This document shows positions 51,401 through 60,516 of a stretch of DNA of 64,000 nucleotides, in pieces. This DNA comes from Halobacteriales archaeon QS_4_70_19. Lineage in GTDB: Archaea > Halobacteriota > Halobacteria > Halobacteriales > Haloarculaceae. The position numbers and the translations under genes are program-made. Location of the stretch: contig PXRM01000026.1 of the NCBI GenBank assembly GCA_003020985.1, positions 117,697 to 181,696 of the forward strand. The letters are read 5' to 3'. How positions within the stretch are numbered: position 1 is the stretch's first letter; every line of letters starts with the position of its first letter. The notes below the pieces were generated by a model. The model was not told the origin of the DNA. It searched no databases and worked only from the letters and a program-made list of their open reading frames with translations.

Positions 51401-52816
51401 ATGACAGACGACGGAACCGGCGGGGACTCCGGCGACGTGCTCGGCGTCTCCGGGTTCGGGAGCGTCGGCTACCCCAAACTCGTCCCGGAGGCCCTCGCCG
51501 CACGCGAGGACGCCGCCACGCTCGACCTGACCGTCATCAGCGGCGGCAGCGTCGGCCCCGAGGTGGACGAGGCGCTGGTCGAATCGGGTGCGATGGCGCG
51601 GCGCTACCCGTTCATCGGCCACGAGGTGCTGCGGCAGGCGATCAACGCCGGCACGGTGGCGTTCCACGACCGGCACGTCGCGGCGGTGGCCGACGAGGTC
51701 CGGTTCGGCGGCCTGCCGTCGCCTGACTGGGCCGTCGTGGAGGCCGTCGCCGTCGGGGCGGACTGGCTCGTGCCGTCGCCCTCCGTCGGCTCGACGCCGG
51801 CGTTCGTGGCCGCGGCCGACCGCCTCGTGGTCGAGGTGAACGCCGCCCAGCCCCGCGGCCTGGAGGGGCTCCACGACCTGCTCGTGCGCGAGACACCCCC
51901 CGGGCGCGACCCCCTCCGGCTGGCTGCCGTCGACGACCGCATCGGCTCGTCGCGGATCTCGTTCGCCCCCGGGAAGCTCGCGAGCGTGGTCCGGACCGAT
52001 CGCCCCGACACGACCTACACCTTCCGCGAGCCCACGGCGGTCGACCGCGCGCTCGCGGACGAACTCGCGGGCTTTCTGGACGCGGAGCTCGACCGCAACC
52101 CCGCGTTCGCTGAAGCACTCAACCTCCAGTTCGGCGTCGGGAGCGTCGGCAACGCCGTCGTCTCGGCGCTCGACGCCGTCGACCTGGGCGACCGCGACGT
52201 GGCCTACTTCGGCGAGGTCCTCCAGGACGCCCTGCTCGACGCGCTGGACGAGGGGACCGTCACGTCGGCCAGCGCCACCTCGCTCGCGCTCTCGGCGGAG
52301 GGACAGGACCGCCTGTTCGCCGACCTCGACCGCTACGCCGAGCAGGTCGTCCTCCGGCCGGTCGACGTCTCGAACGATCCCGCGCTCATCGACTCGTTCG
52401 GGGTCGTCGCGGTCAACGGCGCCGTCGAGGTCGACCTGACGGGGCAGGTCAACTCCACCCACATCGGGACCGACGTGGTCGGCGGCGTCGGCGGCTCGGG
52501 CGACTTCCTCCGGAACGCCCTGCTGTCGGTCGTCGCCCTCCCCTCCACGGCCGCCGGCGGCGACGTCTCCCGGGTCGTCCCCCGGGTCGCCCACGTCGAC
52601 CACACGGAGCACGACGTGGACGTGGTCGTGACCGACCAGGGCGTCGCGGACCTGCGTGGCCTGTCGCCCCGCGAGCGGCTGACGGCGATGCTGGACGTGG
52701 CCCACCCGGACTTCCGCCAGGGGCTGCGTGACTACCGCGAGCGGGCGCTGGAGCGGGGCGGCCACACGCCCGGTGGGTTCGACCTCGCGGCCGCCTGGCC
52801 GTCCGACGGGGAGTGA
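51401..52816 (+). CDS. acetyl-CoA hydrolase/CoA-transferase family protein
   Basis: The 471-residue protein matches the acetyl-CoA hydrolase/transferase (AarC, ACH1, Cat1) family: VGYPKLVPEALA near the start, VEVNAAQPRGLEGLHD, LQFGVGSVGNAVVSAL and GGVGGSGDFLRNALLSV. Members exchange CoA between acids such as succinate, acetate, propionate or 4-hydroxybutyrate through a glutamyl-CoA intermediate. The substrate is unknown. A role in PHA precursor or carboxylate metabolism is plausible, but there is no link beyond shared CoA chemistry. Confidence 0.82.
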   Translation: MTDDGTGGDSGDVLGVSGFGSVGYPKLVPEALAAREDAATLDLTVISGGSVGPEVDEALVESGAMARRYPFIGHEVLRQAINAGTVAFHDRHVAAVADEVRFGGLPSPDWAVVEAVAVGADWLVPSPSVGSTPAFVAAADRLVVEVNAAQPRGLEGLHDLLVRETPPGRDPLRLAAVDDRIGSSRISFAPGKLASVVRTDRPDTTYTFREPTAVDRALADELAGFLDAELDRNPAFAEALNLQFGVGSVGNAVVSALDAVDLGDRDVAYFGEVLQDALLDALDEGTVTSASATSLALSAEGQDRLFADLDRYAEQVVLRPVDVSNDPALIDSFGVVAVNGAVEVDLTGQVNSTHIGTDVVGGVGGSGDFLRNALLSVVALPSTAAGGDVSRVVPRVAHVDHTEHDVDVVVTDQGVADLRGLSPRERLTAMLDVAHPDFRQGLRDYRERALERGGHTPGGFDLAAAWPSDGE

Positions 52817-53181
52817 GTCGTCGGGAGCCGACGGCCAGCCTGCCCGCGAACCGCTGTCCGTCCCTCTCCTCCGGTGCTCGCCCGTGCAGAAACTGTGTAC
52901 AACAATCTGGCAGATTCCAGACGAAGTGCGGACAAAATCTAAAATACCAGCTCTTCCCATCTTATTCGCATCACATATATTTTATGTCTGGATCATGAAT
53001 AGTGTCTGCCTCTCTCCGTCACCCGCCGATTCTGCCGATAAACCGCCCACGACGATACGAAACACGGCGGGAGGCGCGCGACCGGACCTGACCGAGCCAG
53101 ACGGAGAAGCTACTCTCGCCTCGTGACGGGCGTTTCGGCAGAACATCCGGCGCCTGATGGCTGCTCCGCCGCCACTTGGAC
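52817..53181. other. AT-rich intergenic region containing hem motif copy A
   Basis: No gene is seen in these 365 bases. GC falls markedly at about 52890-53000. Copy A of the repeated TATCG-N10-TTTATCG motif lies at 53034-53068. Near 53141 is gaacatccggcgcctgatgg, which recurs with one extra base at about 60425. Confidence 0.5.
53034..53068 (-). repeat. conserved palindromic-ended motif, copy A
   Basis: On the minus strand this copy has the core TATCG-N10-TTTATCG, preceded by tttcg and bounded by GCCG...CGGC. It shares about 24 of 30 core positions with copy B. It lies beyond the 3' end of hemD. Confidence 0.65.
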
Positions 53182-53907
53182 TCAGCGGTCGCGTACCCGC
53201 TCGACCACGGTCCGGGCGAGCGCCCCGAACTCGGCCACGTCGGGGACCACGTCGACCTCGATGCCCGCGCGTTCCGCCCGCTCGCGCGTTGGCTCGCCGA
53301 TACAGCCCACGACGCCGCCGTTCAGGCCGGCCACGGCCGGCACCCGGACGCCCCGTTCGTCCGCGCTGGCGAGGAAGTTCTCGACGGTCATGGAGGCAGT
53401 GAAGCAGGCACCCGCCAGTTGCCCCCGCGCCGCGAGGTCGGCCGACGAGCCCGCGCCTTCGGGTCGGACGAGCCGGTAGAGGACCGTCTCGTGGACGTAC
53501 GCGCCCGCTGACTCCAGCCCGTCCAGCAGCACGTCGCTGCCGTGGTCCGAGCGGGCCACCTCGACGCGGGCGCCGTCGGCGCGGTCGGCGAGCGCGTCGA
53601 CCAGCCCCGCCGACGAGTACTCCCCGGGGACCACGTCCACCTCGTACCCGGCCTCGCGGAGCGCCCCGGCGGTCGAGGAGCCGATGGCGCAGACGGTGGT
53701 CTCCCCCGCGGTCCAGCCCGCGTCGGCCAGGAGTTCGACGCCGGAGGTGCTGGTGAAGACGGCGAAGTCGGCGTCCGTCCGGGGGGTGTCGCCGGTCGGC
53801 TCGACGGCGAGCATCGGGTCGAGGACCGGCTCGGCGCCCAGGTCGCGCAGGACGGCCGCCGCGTCGGCCGCACGGCCGTCGTCCGGGCGGAAGGCGGCGA
53901 TCTTCAC
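53182..53907 (-). CDS. hemD: uroporphyrinogen-III synthase
   Basis: The 241-residue protein has the HemD bilobal layout: VFTSTSGVELLADAGW in the first lobe, AIGSSTAGALREAGYEVDVV, and FTASMTVENFLASADERGV with GCIGEPTRERAERAG in the second. It closes and inverts ring D of hydroxymethylbilane to give uroporphyrinogen III. Its position downstream of hemC and cobA confirms the role, as HemD sequence itself is poorly conserved. Motif copy B lies in the 82-base gap before its start, so hemD may have an additional promoter. Confidence 0.92.
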   Translation of the reverse strand: MKIAAFRPDDGRAADAAAVLRDLGAEPVLDPMLAVEPTGDTPRTDADFAVFTSTSGVELLADAGWTAGETTVCAIGSSTAGALREAGYEVDVVPGEYSSAGLVDALADRADGARVEVARSDHGSDVLLDGLESAGAYVHETVLYRLVRPEGAGSSADLAARGQLAGACFTASMTVENFLASADERGVRVPAVAGLNGGVVGCIGEPTRERAERAGIEVDVVPDVAEFGALARTVVERVRDR

Positions 53908-53937
53908 CGTCCCACCTCCGGCCCGGCTGTGGCCGCG

Positions 53938-53976
53938 CCCCGGGTATTTCGTATCGCGGTCCGTGGTTTATCGGGG
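53938..53976 (+). repeat. conserved palindromic-ended motif, copy B
   Basis: On the plus strand this copy has tttcg-TATCG-N10-TTTATCG, bounded by CCCC...GGGG. It fills the gap between the cobA stop and the hemD start. The outer pairing differs from copies A and C but is maintained. Confidence 0.65.
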
Positions 53977-53989
53977 AACAGGCTCCCGG

Positions 53990-54805
53990 TCATCGGTCGT
54001 CGGGCTCCCCGTCGAAACCGCCGAGTTCGTTCGCGAGGAAGGCGTTCACGCGCTCTCGGGTGCCCGCGACGCCGCCGATGGCGGTGATGGCGGGCGGCTC
54101 GATGCCCTCGCGGTCGCGCACGTCGACGATGGTGTCGAGGGTACCTGTGGCCACGCGCTGGTCGGGCCACGTCGCCCGTTCGACGAGGGCCACGGGCGTG
54201 TCGCCAGCGAGCCCCGCGTCACGGAGGGCGGCGGTGTAGTCCGGCAGCTTCCCGACGCCCATCAGGACGACGATGGTGCCGTTCGTCGCGGCGAGCGCCT
54301 CCCAGTCGACCATCGAGTCCTCCTTGGTCGGGTCCTCGTGGCCCGTGACGAACGAGACCGTGGAGGTGTGGTCGCGGTGCGTGACGGGGATGCCGGCGAC
54401 GCCCGCGCCGGCGATGGCGCTGGTGATGCCGGGGACGTACTCGAACGGGACGTCGTTGGCTGCGAGGTGTTCCGCCTCCTCGCCGCCACGGCCGAAGACG
54501 AACGGGTCGCCGCCCTTCAGCCGGACGACGGTCTTCCCCTGGCGGGCGAGTTCGACGAGTCGATCGTTCGTGTACTCCTGCGACGTTCGGTCGCCGCCGG
54601 CGCGCTTGCCCACGTCCTCGCGTTTCTCCTCGGGGATGGAGCTCAGGATTTCCGGGCCCGGGAGCTTGTCGTGCAGGACGACGTCGGTCTCGTCCAGGAG
54701 CCGCCTGGCCTTCACCGTCATGAGTTCCGGGTCGCCGGGACCGCTCCCGACGAGGTAGACGGTGCCCGTGTCGACCGGCGCGTCGCCCCCCGTGTCCCCG
54801 CTCAT
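53990..54805 (-). CDS. cobA: uroporphyrinogen-III C-methyltransferase (SUMT)
   Basis: The 271-residue enzyme has the SUMT signatures VYLVGSGPGDPELMTVKA, VVRLKGGDPFVFGRGGEE and VPFEYVPGITSAIAGAG. It methylates uroporphyrinogen III at C2 and C7 with S-adenosylmethionine, giving precorrin-2 for siroheme, cobalamin or alternative heme synthesis. The start overlaps the hemC stop by four bases (ATGA), so HemC and CobA are made in a fixed ratio. No CysG-type dehydrogenase/ferrochelatase domain is fused. Confidence 0.95.
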   Translation of the reverse strand: MSGDTGGDAPVDTGTVYLVGSGPGDPELMTVKARRLLDETDVVLHDKLPGPEILSSIPEEKREDVGKRAGGDRTSQEYTNDRLVELARQGKTVVRLKGGDPFVFGRGGEEAEHLAANDVPFEYVPGITSAIAGAGVAGIPVTHRDHTSTVSFVTGHEDPTKEDSMVDWEALAATNGTIVVLMGVGKLPDYTAALRDAGLAGDTPVALVERATWPDQRVATGTLDTIVDVRDREGIEPPAITAIGGVAGTRERVNAFLANELGGFDGEPDDR

Positions 54806-55896
54806 CGGGCTCCCTCCGTGTCCTCGTGTTCCTCGGCGGTCCTGCGGGCCTCCGCGACCAGTTCGGCGCCGCCCCGGTCCCCGAGGTCGGCGGCGAACGC
54901 GCGGGCGGCGTCGGCGTAGTCGTGAGCCGGCAGGTCGCGCGTCTCGCGGATGGTCTCGTCGCCGTCGCGGTCCAGCACGCGGGCGACCACGTGGATGTAC
55001 TCGCCGCGGAGCGTCGCGTGGACGCCCAGCGGCGCCACGCAGCCCCCGCCGAGCTCTTTCAGGACGGTCCGCTCGGCGGTCGTCTCGACCCGGGTCCGGG
55101 GGTAATCAAGCGCCTCGCGGAACCACTCGGCGTCGTCGGCGAGCGCCGTCACCGCGATGGCGCCCTGCCCGGGTGCGGGGACGAAGCTCGTCGGGTTAAG
55201 CCGTTCGTGGGGGACGTGGTGGAGCAGCCCCATCCGCTGGAGTCCGGCCTCCGCGAGGACGATGGCGTCGTACTCGGGGTCGACGGGGTAGCGCGACAGC
55301 GCGGCCTGCTCCACCGTCGAGAGCGACTCGAACCACTCCTCCGTCGACCGCTCGAACGTCTCGTCCGGGTCCTCCTCGGCCGCCACCCGGCGGTCGTGCT
55401 CCCGGCCGACGCTCGTCGCCAGCAACTTCTCGACCCGCGTGTCCACGTTCCCCCGGAGGGGCTGGACGTCCAGGTCCGGGCGTGGCTCCAGCAGCTGGGC
55501 CTGCCGGCGGAGGCTGGAGGTGCCGACGGTCGCGCCCGACGGGAGTTCGTCCAGCGAGCGGCCGCCGGGCGTGAGCAGGACATCGTTCGCGGGCGCGCGC
55601 TCGGGAACGCCAGCGACCACCAGATCCGCCGGGAAGTCCGTCGGAACGTCCTTCATCGAGTGGACGGCGGCGTCGACCTCCCCGTCGAGCACGCGCTCGT
55701 CGAGCGCCCGGACGAACGCGCCGGTCTTGCCGAGCCGGTGGATGAGCTCGTCTCGGATCCGATCGCCCTCCGTCTCCACCTCGACGAGCTCGGCCTCCGT
55801 CCGGCGGTCCTCCAGGTGCTCGGCGACGGCGGCGGCCTGCCGCATCGCCAGGTCCGACCCCCGCGTCGTCAGCCGGACCGTTCGTGTCTCTCGCAT
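54802..55896 (-). CDS. hemC: hydroxymethylbilane synthase (porphobilinogen deaminase)
   Basis: The 364-residue enzyme has LTTRGSDLAMRQAAAVAEHL, VDAAVHSMKDVPTDFP, GTSSLRRQAQLLEPRPDL and the cofactor Cys in LKELGGGCVAPLGVHA. It condenses four porphobilinogens into hydroxymethylbilane. An acidic insertion of about 35 residues near the middle is halophile-typical. ATG 55896 (MRETRTVRLTT) fits the family. A minus-strand TATA-like tttatc inside motif copy C lies about 70 bases upstream and may be its promoter. Confidence 0.95.
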   Translation of the reverse strand: MRETRTVRLTTRGSDLAMRQAAAVAEHLEDRRTEAELVEVETEGDRIRDELIHRLGKTGAFVRALDERVLDGEVDAAVHSMKDVPTDFPADLVVAGVPERAPANDVLLTPGGRSLDELPSGATVGTSSLRRQAQLLEPRPDLDVQPLRGNVDTRVEKLLATSVGREHDRRVAAEEDPDETFERSTEEWFESLSTVEQAALSRYPVDPEYDAIVLAEAGLQRMGLLHHVPHERLNPTSFVPAPGQGAIAVTALADDAEWFREALDYPRTRVETTAERTVLKELGGGCVAPLGVHATLRGEYIHVVARVLDRDGDETIRETRDLPAHDYADAARAFAADLGDRGGAELVAEARRTAEEHEDTEGAR

Positions 55897-55962
55897 ACCG
55901 CTGTCTGGGCGAGCGGGCGTGAAACCGCTGTCGGGTTGGGGAAGGGTGTGCGAGCCGGAACC

Positions 55963-55996
55963 GGCGATAAACCGCATACCACGATAGCGAATCGCC
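55963..55996 (-). repeat. conserved palindromic-ended motif, copy C
   Basis: On the minus strand this copy has TATCG-N10-TTTATCG, bounded by GGCGAT...ATCGCC. It lies about 70 bases upstream of hemC and could contain its TATA box. Confidence 0.65.
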
Positions 55997-56138
55997 TCCG
56001 GGGGCCTCGGATCGCGTGCCCCCTCTGTCGGAGTAATTCGACCGATGGTACTACTCGTGGCGGAGTATATTGGAAATAAATAATATATCTACTAGAAGGT
56101 GTGCGTATCTGGAAAACAGCCGAAGTACGATTCCGCCG

Positions 56139-56693
56139 TCACCAGGGCTCGTCCTTTAGGCCGAGGGCGTAGGCGACCCCGTTCGTCAGCAGGTGGAACG
56201 CCGGCGTGACGACGGTGACGACCATCAGCCGGCCGGGGGTGAACGTCTCGTCGAACCAGTCGGGGACGACCAGCGCGGTCAGGCCGAGCGCGACGGCGAC
56301 GAAGTCGAGCTGGTCGAGCACCGGGAACGAGGCCCCGCGGTCGCGGCCGGTCCGACGCTTGAGGAAGCTCGCCATCATGTCCCCGAGCATCGCGCCGACC
56401 GGCAGCGCGAGCGCCGCAGGCGCCGGGAACGACGGGAGTGCTGCCGTCGGGACGCCGAACACGCCGCTCGCACGCTCGCGGACGAGGTTCAGGATGCCCG
56501 CGAGGAGTGCCCCCGCGGTGATACCGGCGACCGTCCCCCGCCAGGTCTTCCCGTCGCCGAGGATGCGGCGCTCGCCCAGCGTCCGGCCGCCGTCGATCGG
56601 CTCGCCCTCGCCGAACAGGACGGCCGCGTTGTTCGGGACGTAGGCGGGCAGCATCGCCCACAGCGCACCCAGCACGGTTCCGAGCAGCGACAT
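56139..56693 (-). CDS. carS: CDP-archaeol synthase
   Basis: The 184-residue membrane enzyme has about four or five helices and the CarS features MLPAYVPNNAAVLFGEGEPI, ILGDGKTWRGTVAGI, GAMLGDMMASFLKRR and DQLDFVAVALGL. It activates unsaturated archaetidic acid with CTP, a committed step in archaeal phospholipid synthesis. ATG 56693 begins just before the first helix. The gene follows AT-rich DNA and is transcribed alone. Confidence 0.93.
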   Translation of the reverse strand: MSLLGTVLGALWAMLPAYVPNNAAVLFGEGEPIDGGRTLGERRILGDGKTWRGTVAGITAGALLAGILNLVRERASGVFGVPTAALPSFPAPAALALPVGAMLGDMMASFLKRRTGRDRGASFPVLDQLDFVAVALGLTALVVPDWFDETFTPGRLMVVTVVTPAFHLLTNGVAYALGLKDEPW

Positions 56694-56990
56694 TGGCGGA
56701 CCTGTGCGGCGCCCCGGCTTAACGGCCGGGGTTCGGCGCTCTCGAGTGCCGTCCCTGGAACCGGGCCCCCGCCGGGCTCTCGGCGCCACGACTGTACGGC
56801 ACGCCCCCAATGGCAGGTTGAAACGGAGTAACGGCTATGTGGGACGTGAACGATGGACGTGCTTATGCGACCGTGAATCGACGCGCTCGGCGACCCACGG
56901 AGGTGAGAACTCAACACCGGAACCCGGCCGGTTCGTGAACGTCTCACGGCCGCACGGGTTCGCGACGGCGTCCCCGGGTTCGCGCCCCCC

Positions 56991-57269
56991 ATGCTGATGG
57001 GTGACGAGTCCTGGCTCTACCGGTTCACCGAGACCGGGGTGTACGACATCTTCTGCTCCCCGCATCTCCCGTTCGGGATGGTGATGCGGGTCGTCGCAGT
57101 CGACCCGCAGCACACCGACCCGGCGGACCTGGAGACGTACGGGGCGATATCCAACGTATTCGGTCCCGACGAGGATCCGGACGAGACTGAGCGCATCGAG
57201 GGAGTCCTGAACCCGCTCGACCCGGAGCAGGTCGTCGAGGCGGGGCAGATCGAATCGGGGCACCACTGA
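56991..57269 (+). pseudogene. blue-copper (halocyanin/plastocyanin-like) C-terminal fragment
   Basis: The frame has a cupredoxin copper-site end: TGVYDIFCSPHLPFGMVMRV supplies the Cys, His and Met ligands, but the first His ligand and the preceding beta strands, about 80-100 residues, are absent. A 55-residue acidic tail follows. No upstream exon-like frame with a leader is visible, so the 5' part was lost. A short functional relic is unlikely because a single copper site needs both halves. Confidence 0.6.
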
Positions 57270-57508
57270 TTCGCTCTCCTCCTCTCCCCTCGGCCGCTGA
57301 CCTCCCGAGAACGCTGATCATCGGCTGTTCGTCGAGCGTGTCAATCCGGGCGCGTGCACCAGTAGCTGAGACCGGTCGTCTCGATGCATACGGTTCTTGC
57401 TTCCAGCCAGAAGCGCTCCTTTCGTAGCTTACACGCGCCCGCCCCGCTCGTTTCGTGTGTCCAAGAAATTCGATGTCATGGTCAAGCTACGTTAATAACA
57501 GAGGACAA

Positions 57509-58462
57509 TCAGCCAAAGAGGAAGTTCAATCCGTAGCCGAGGACCGTCCCGATCGCGACGACAATCATGGCGTAGACAACGAGGAGTTTCCGCTCGAGGA
57601 GTTTGTTGAGGAGAATCAGGTTCGGGATACTGACCCCTGCACCACCGACGACGAACGCGATGACTGTCCCAATCGGGACGCCTTGGTCGACGAGCGGAGC
57701 AGCGATGCCGAGCATTCCCGCCATACTAACGTACAACGGCGCACCCGCGAGTGCGGCCAGCGGGACTGCGAGCGGATTCCCGGCGACTTGTTGGAGCCAT
57801 GACGCAGGAACTGCCGCGTGAATCAGCGCACCGAGCGTCATCCCGAGCAGCAGATACGGGAACGTATCCTTGAAGAACGACCACGCGCCGCCAGCCGCAG
57901 TCTCAACCCGTTCTCTGTGGGTTTTTGTCGTCTGCGTGTTCTGTGTCGAGCACGAACACGATGCTGTGCCGCCGTCAGTTGCGACCGTTCGGTCGTTCGT
58001 CGTGACTCGCACGTCCTTGACCAGGTGATCGAGATCAAACGTGTCGATGACGATTCCACCGATGATCGCAGCCACCAGTGCAGAGACGAGATAGATTGCC
58101 GTAATCTCGACACCGAATAGCCCCAATAGCAGGAACGCGGCGATTTCGTTGACGATGGGAGATGCCAGCAGAAACGAAAACGACAGTCCGAGCGGCGCGC
58201 CAGCACCGAGTAGCCCTGCAAGGACCGGCACGGTCGAACACGAGCAAAATGGTGTTACAGCACCCAGGCCTGCCGCCGCGACGTTTCCGCTCCCGCGGTT
58301 TCGCTTCTGGAGCATCGCCTCGACCTTCTCAGGCGGCAGGTACTCTTCGACCAACCCGACCAGGAACGAGGCTCCGATGAACAGCGGAACGAGAATCGTT
58401 ACTAAGTGAAGAAAGTAATCCCAGGAATCAAACAACGCCGTCTCGATTGCGGCTGGAGTCAT
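57509..58462 (-). CDS. ArsP-type permease (DUF318), metal or arsenical efflux
   Basis: The 317-residue protein has about eight to ten helices and the ArsP/SO_0444 signature VTPFCSCSTVPVLAGLLGAG. A second CSCS sits in the central cytoplasmic loop (GGTASCSCSTQN). This family exports organoarsenicals or Cu/Zn through Cys-coordinated sites. It overlaps the ArsR gene by four bases (ATGA), so the regulator probably controls it. The specific metal cannot be read from sequence. Confidence 0.85.
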   Translation of the reverse strand: MTPAAIETALFDSWDYFLHLVTILVPLFIGASFLVGLVEEYLPPEKVEAMLQKRNRGSGNVAAAGLGAVTPFCSCSTVPVLAGLLGAGAPLGLSFSFLLASPIVNEIAAFLLLGLFGVEITAIYLVSALVAAIIGGIVIDTFDLDHLVKDVRVTTNDRTVATDGGTASCSCSTQNTQTTKTHRERVETAAGGAWSFFKDTFPYLLLGMTLGALIHAAVPASWLQQVAGNPLAVPLAALAGAPLYVSMAGMLGIAAPLVDQGVPIGTVIAFVVGGAGVSIPNLILLNKLLERKLLVVYAMIVVAIGTVLGYGLNFLFG

Positions 58463-58839
58463 GCTGTCTCGTCCGCGAGTGCATTGGCGATATCGAGTAA
58501 CTGGAGGACAGCCGTATCAGCGATGCGGTAGTACGCCCACTTGCCCTGTCGGCGTGTGTTGACGAGTCCAGCGTCTTTGAGTTCACGGAGGTGACTTGCG
58601 ACAGTTGACTGAGGAGCATCAAGGACGACCTGGATCTCACACGCACACAGTTCTCCGTCTCTGAGCGCTTCGAGGATGCGAATCCGGTGCTCATTTGAGA
58701 GCGCTTTGAAGACCGCTTGCGTTGCTTCGATGTCCGTGTCGTCGGGTGTCAGGTCGAACAACGATTTGAGACGGTCGTCCGGATCATCGTAGAGACGGTC
58801 CAGCGTCTGTCGTGTGGATTCCGGAACGGAGTCGGCCAT
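58459..58839 (-). CDS. ArsR-family metal-responsive repressor
   Basis: The 126-residue protein has the ArsR winged helix: FKALSNEHRIRILEALRDGE, the metal-binding ELCACEIQ (Cys-x-Cys) in the recognition region, SHLRELKDAGLVN and a beta wing RRQGKWAYYRIA. Binding of As(III) or another thiophilic metal to the CxC would release DNA. The leader MADSVPESTRQTLDRL is longer than in bacterial ArsR. It starts five bases after the small CC protein and overlaps the permease gene. Confidence 0.9.
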   Translation of the reverse strand: MADSVPESTRQTLDRLYDDPDDRLKSLFDLTPDDTDIEATQAVFKALSNEHRIRILEALRDGELCACEIQVVLDAPQSTVASHLRELKDAGLVNTRRQGKWAYYRIADTAVLQLLDIANALADETA

Positions 58840-58844
58840 CCTGG

Positions 58845-58958
58845 TTATTCTCCGTCGCCGACTTCTTCGATTTCAACGCCACAGCAGGCGTCGCCGTCAG
58901 TTTCTGACTCACTTCCGAACAGCGTATCCGTGATCTTCCCGAGTAGCGAGTTCGCCAT
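58845..58958 (-). CDS. 37-residue Cys-Cys microprotein of the metal operon
   Basis: The frame MANSLLGKITDTLFGSESET continues to DACCGVEIEEVGDGE. The vicinal Cys pair and acidic end suggest a thiol-based metal carrier. It opens a tight three-gene operon with ArsR and the permease. ATG 58958 is chosen because the longer frame upstream reads through the AT-rich promoter region. I do not know a named family. Confidence 0.6.
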   Translation of the reverse strand: MANSLLGKITDTLFGSESETDGDACCGVEIEEVGDGE

Positions 58959-59160
58959 ACAAATCGATAATACTCGGTACGATACTAATAGCTTTCGATG
59001 ATGGTAGATCCATTGTAATTCTCTTTTTAGCTTCTGAAGCACTCCATCCACGGTACAGTCCCATATCGATATCCTGATGAACTTATATCACTTGTCAGAC
59101 CGTCATTCTTGTATTGCTAAATCTCAAATCGTTTGAGTCGTCCTAATCGCTCAGTTATAG

Positions 59161-60006
59161 ATGATGTCTTCGCATCATAGACCACGCAGAACTGTTTTCG
59201 GCCAAATCGCCCAGCAGTTCTACGTCGACTGGCCAACGTACGAACTTAGCCCGCTGTTCGATCGTTCATCCCTCACAGCGCTGGAATCGGACGTTCGCCT
59301 CGTCGCAGAAGCTTGGCGTAATCAGGACGAAACGAGGCAGTCGACCAGTTCGTTCACGCGGTTCCGCTCGCATACGTCCAGTTCGATGCTCATGACCGAT
59401 ACGCAGAGGCGATACGCGCAGGGGAATCGTCGAGGACCTCTTGGATTCGGCTGAAGCGACTATTCACGTCGATAATGTGCTAATGGATCGGGAGTTCGAT
59501 AGCCAGCACGTCTTGAGATGGTTAGCCAGCGCGACCTCTCTTACGTTGTTCCGAAGCGGATGCAGACCAGTGAGCAAGCGCAGGCGAAACGACTCCTCAA
59601 ACGAGGGAAGGACCGATACGAAACCGACCGGAAGCCGCATCTCGGCGATGACGGGTGGCACCCGACGACGCTGATCTATCGGCGGAAACAGAACTCCGAA
59701 CACACCGATCATCAGCAGTACTCGGTGTTCATGACGAATCGGAAAAGTGGCTTTCTCACGGAGTACGAGTACAGATGGGAGATTGAGAGCGGCTACAAAT
59801 CGATTAAACGGTTCATGGCCGCGACGACCTCGAAGAATTTCGGGCTTCGGTTCTTTTATTTCACGTTCGCCTGTCCATCGTACTCGGTTTGGCGAGCGGT
59901 CGATCTGCTCGTGCAAGTGAAGTTAACCGGTGAATACGAACACTCACCGATCGTAACAGCTGACGATTCGCTGACGCTGTCGAAAAAGAGGACCGGAATC
60001 GGATAG
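59161..60006 (+). pseudogene. degenerate DDE transposase (ISH3-like/IS4 superfamily)
   Basis: Three successive frames together give a transposase: the first ends around 59454, the second carries VDNVLMDREFDSQHVLRW, and the third ends with YRWEIESGYKSIKRFMA and SVWRAVDLLVQVKL, the E-region and tail. At least two frameshifts and an internal deletion between residues about 95 and 100 separate them. It is inactive. The family resembles the intact transposase beginning at 62891, with the same DREFDS motif. Confidence 0.7.
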
Positions 60007-60516
60007 CGAGGATCTCTTCCCGCGATAGCGCGGCGGTGAATGGCGACACTATCCGGAATCTCGGAACTCCTCTGGAATAGTTGACAAAACAAGAACGCCC
60101 GTTCAGAAAGCGTTCTGAAGAGAATTCTCCTCATTGATTCGGCCGAAACCACGCATCGCAGGCCTGCTATACCCGCTGTAGTCTCAACTCCACAACCCCG
60201 GAGGATGGATTTGATGCGTGCCTTCTATTCTCCAGAAGTAGCTGTGAAAGAGGTGCTGTCTTGCGGTTCCTAATTACTATCTTTCAGAAAACATTTCTGG
60301 GTGACATTCGCTGTAGTGGGCTACTAATCACCAGGCGAAAGCCTATCCAGCCACATCTATCGTGAAACCAAGCCACGCATCACAACCAATCCTCCGAAAC
60401 TGTGCGAACCCCTTCATTTCACTAGAACATTCCGGCGCCTGATGGGAGTTTTGATAGATAAGGTGCGCCCGCAATCAATGCTGGGACCAGTGCGGAGCCG
60501 AGCCCGGTGCGATCGT
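60007..60516. other. AT-rich gap after the broken transposase, no gene seen
   Basis: About 510 bases with GC well below the window average. Likely contents are the right end of the decayed IS and unassigned sequence. Short palindromes such as cgttcagaaagcgttctga occur near 60095. The string gaacattccggcgcctgatgg near 60425 resembles one at 53141. No coding frame is convincing. Confidence 0.45.
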
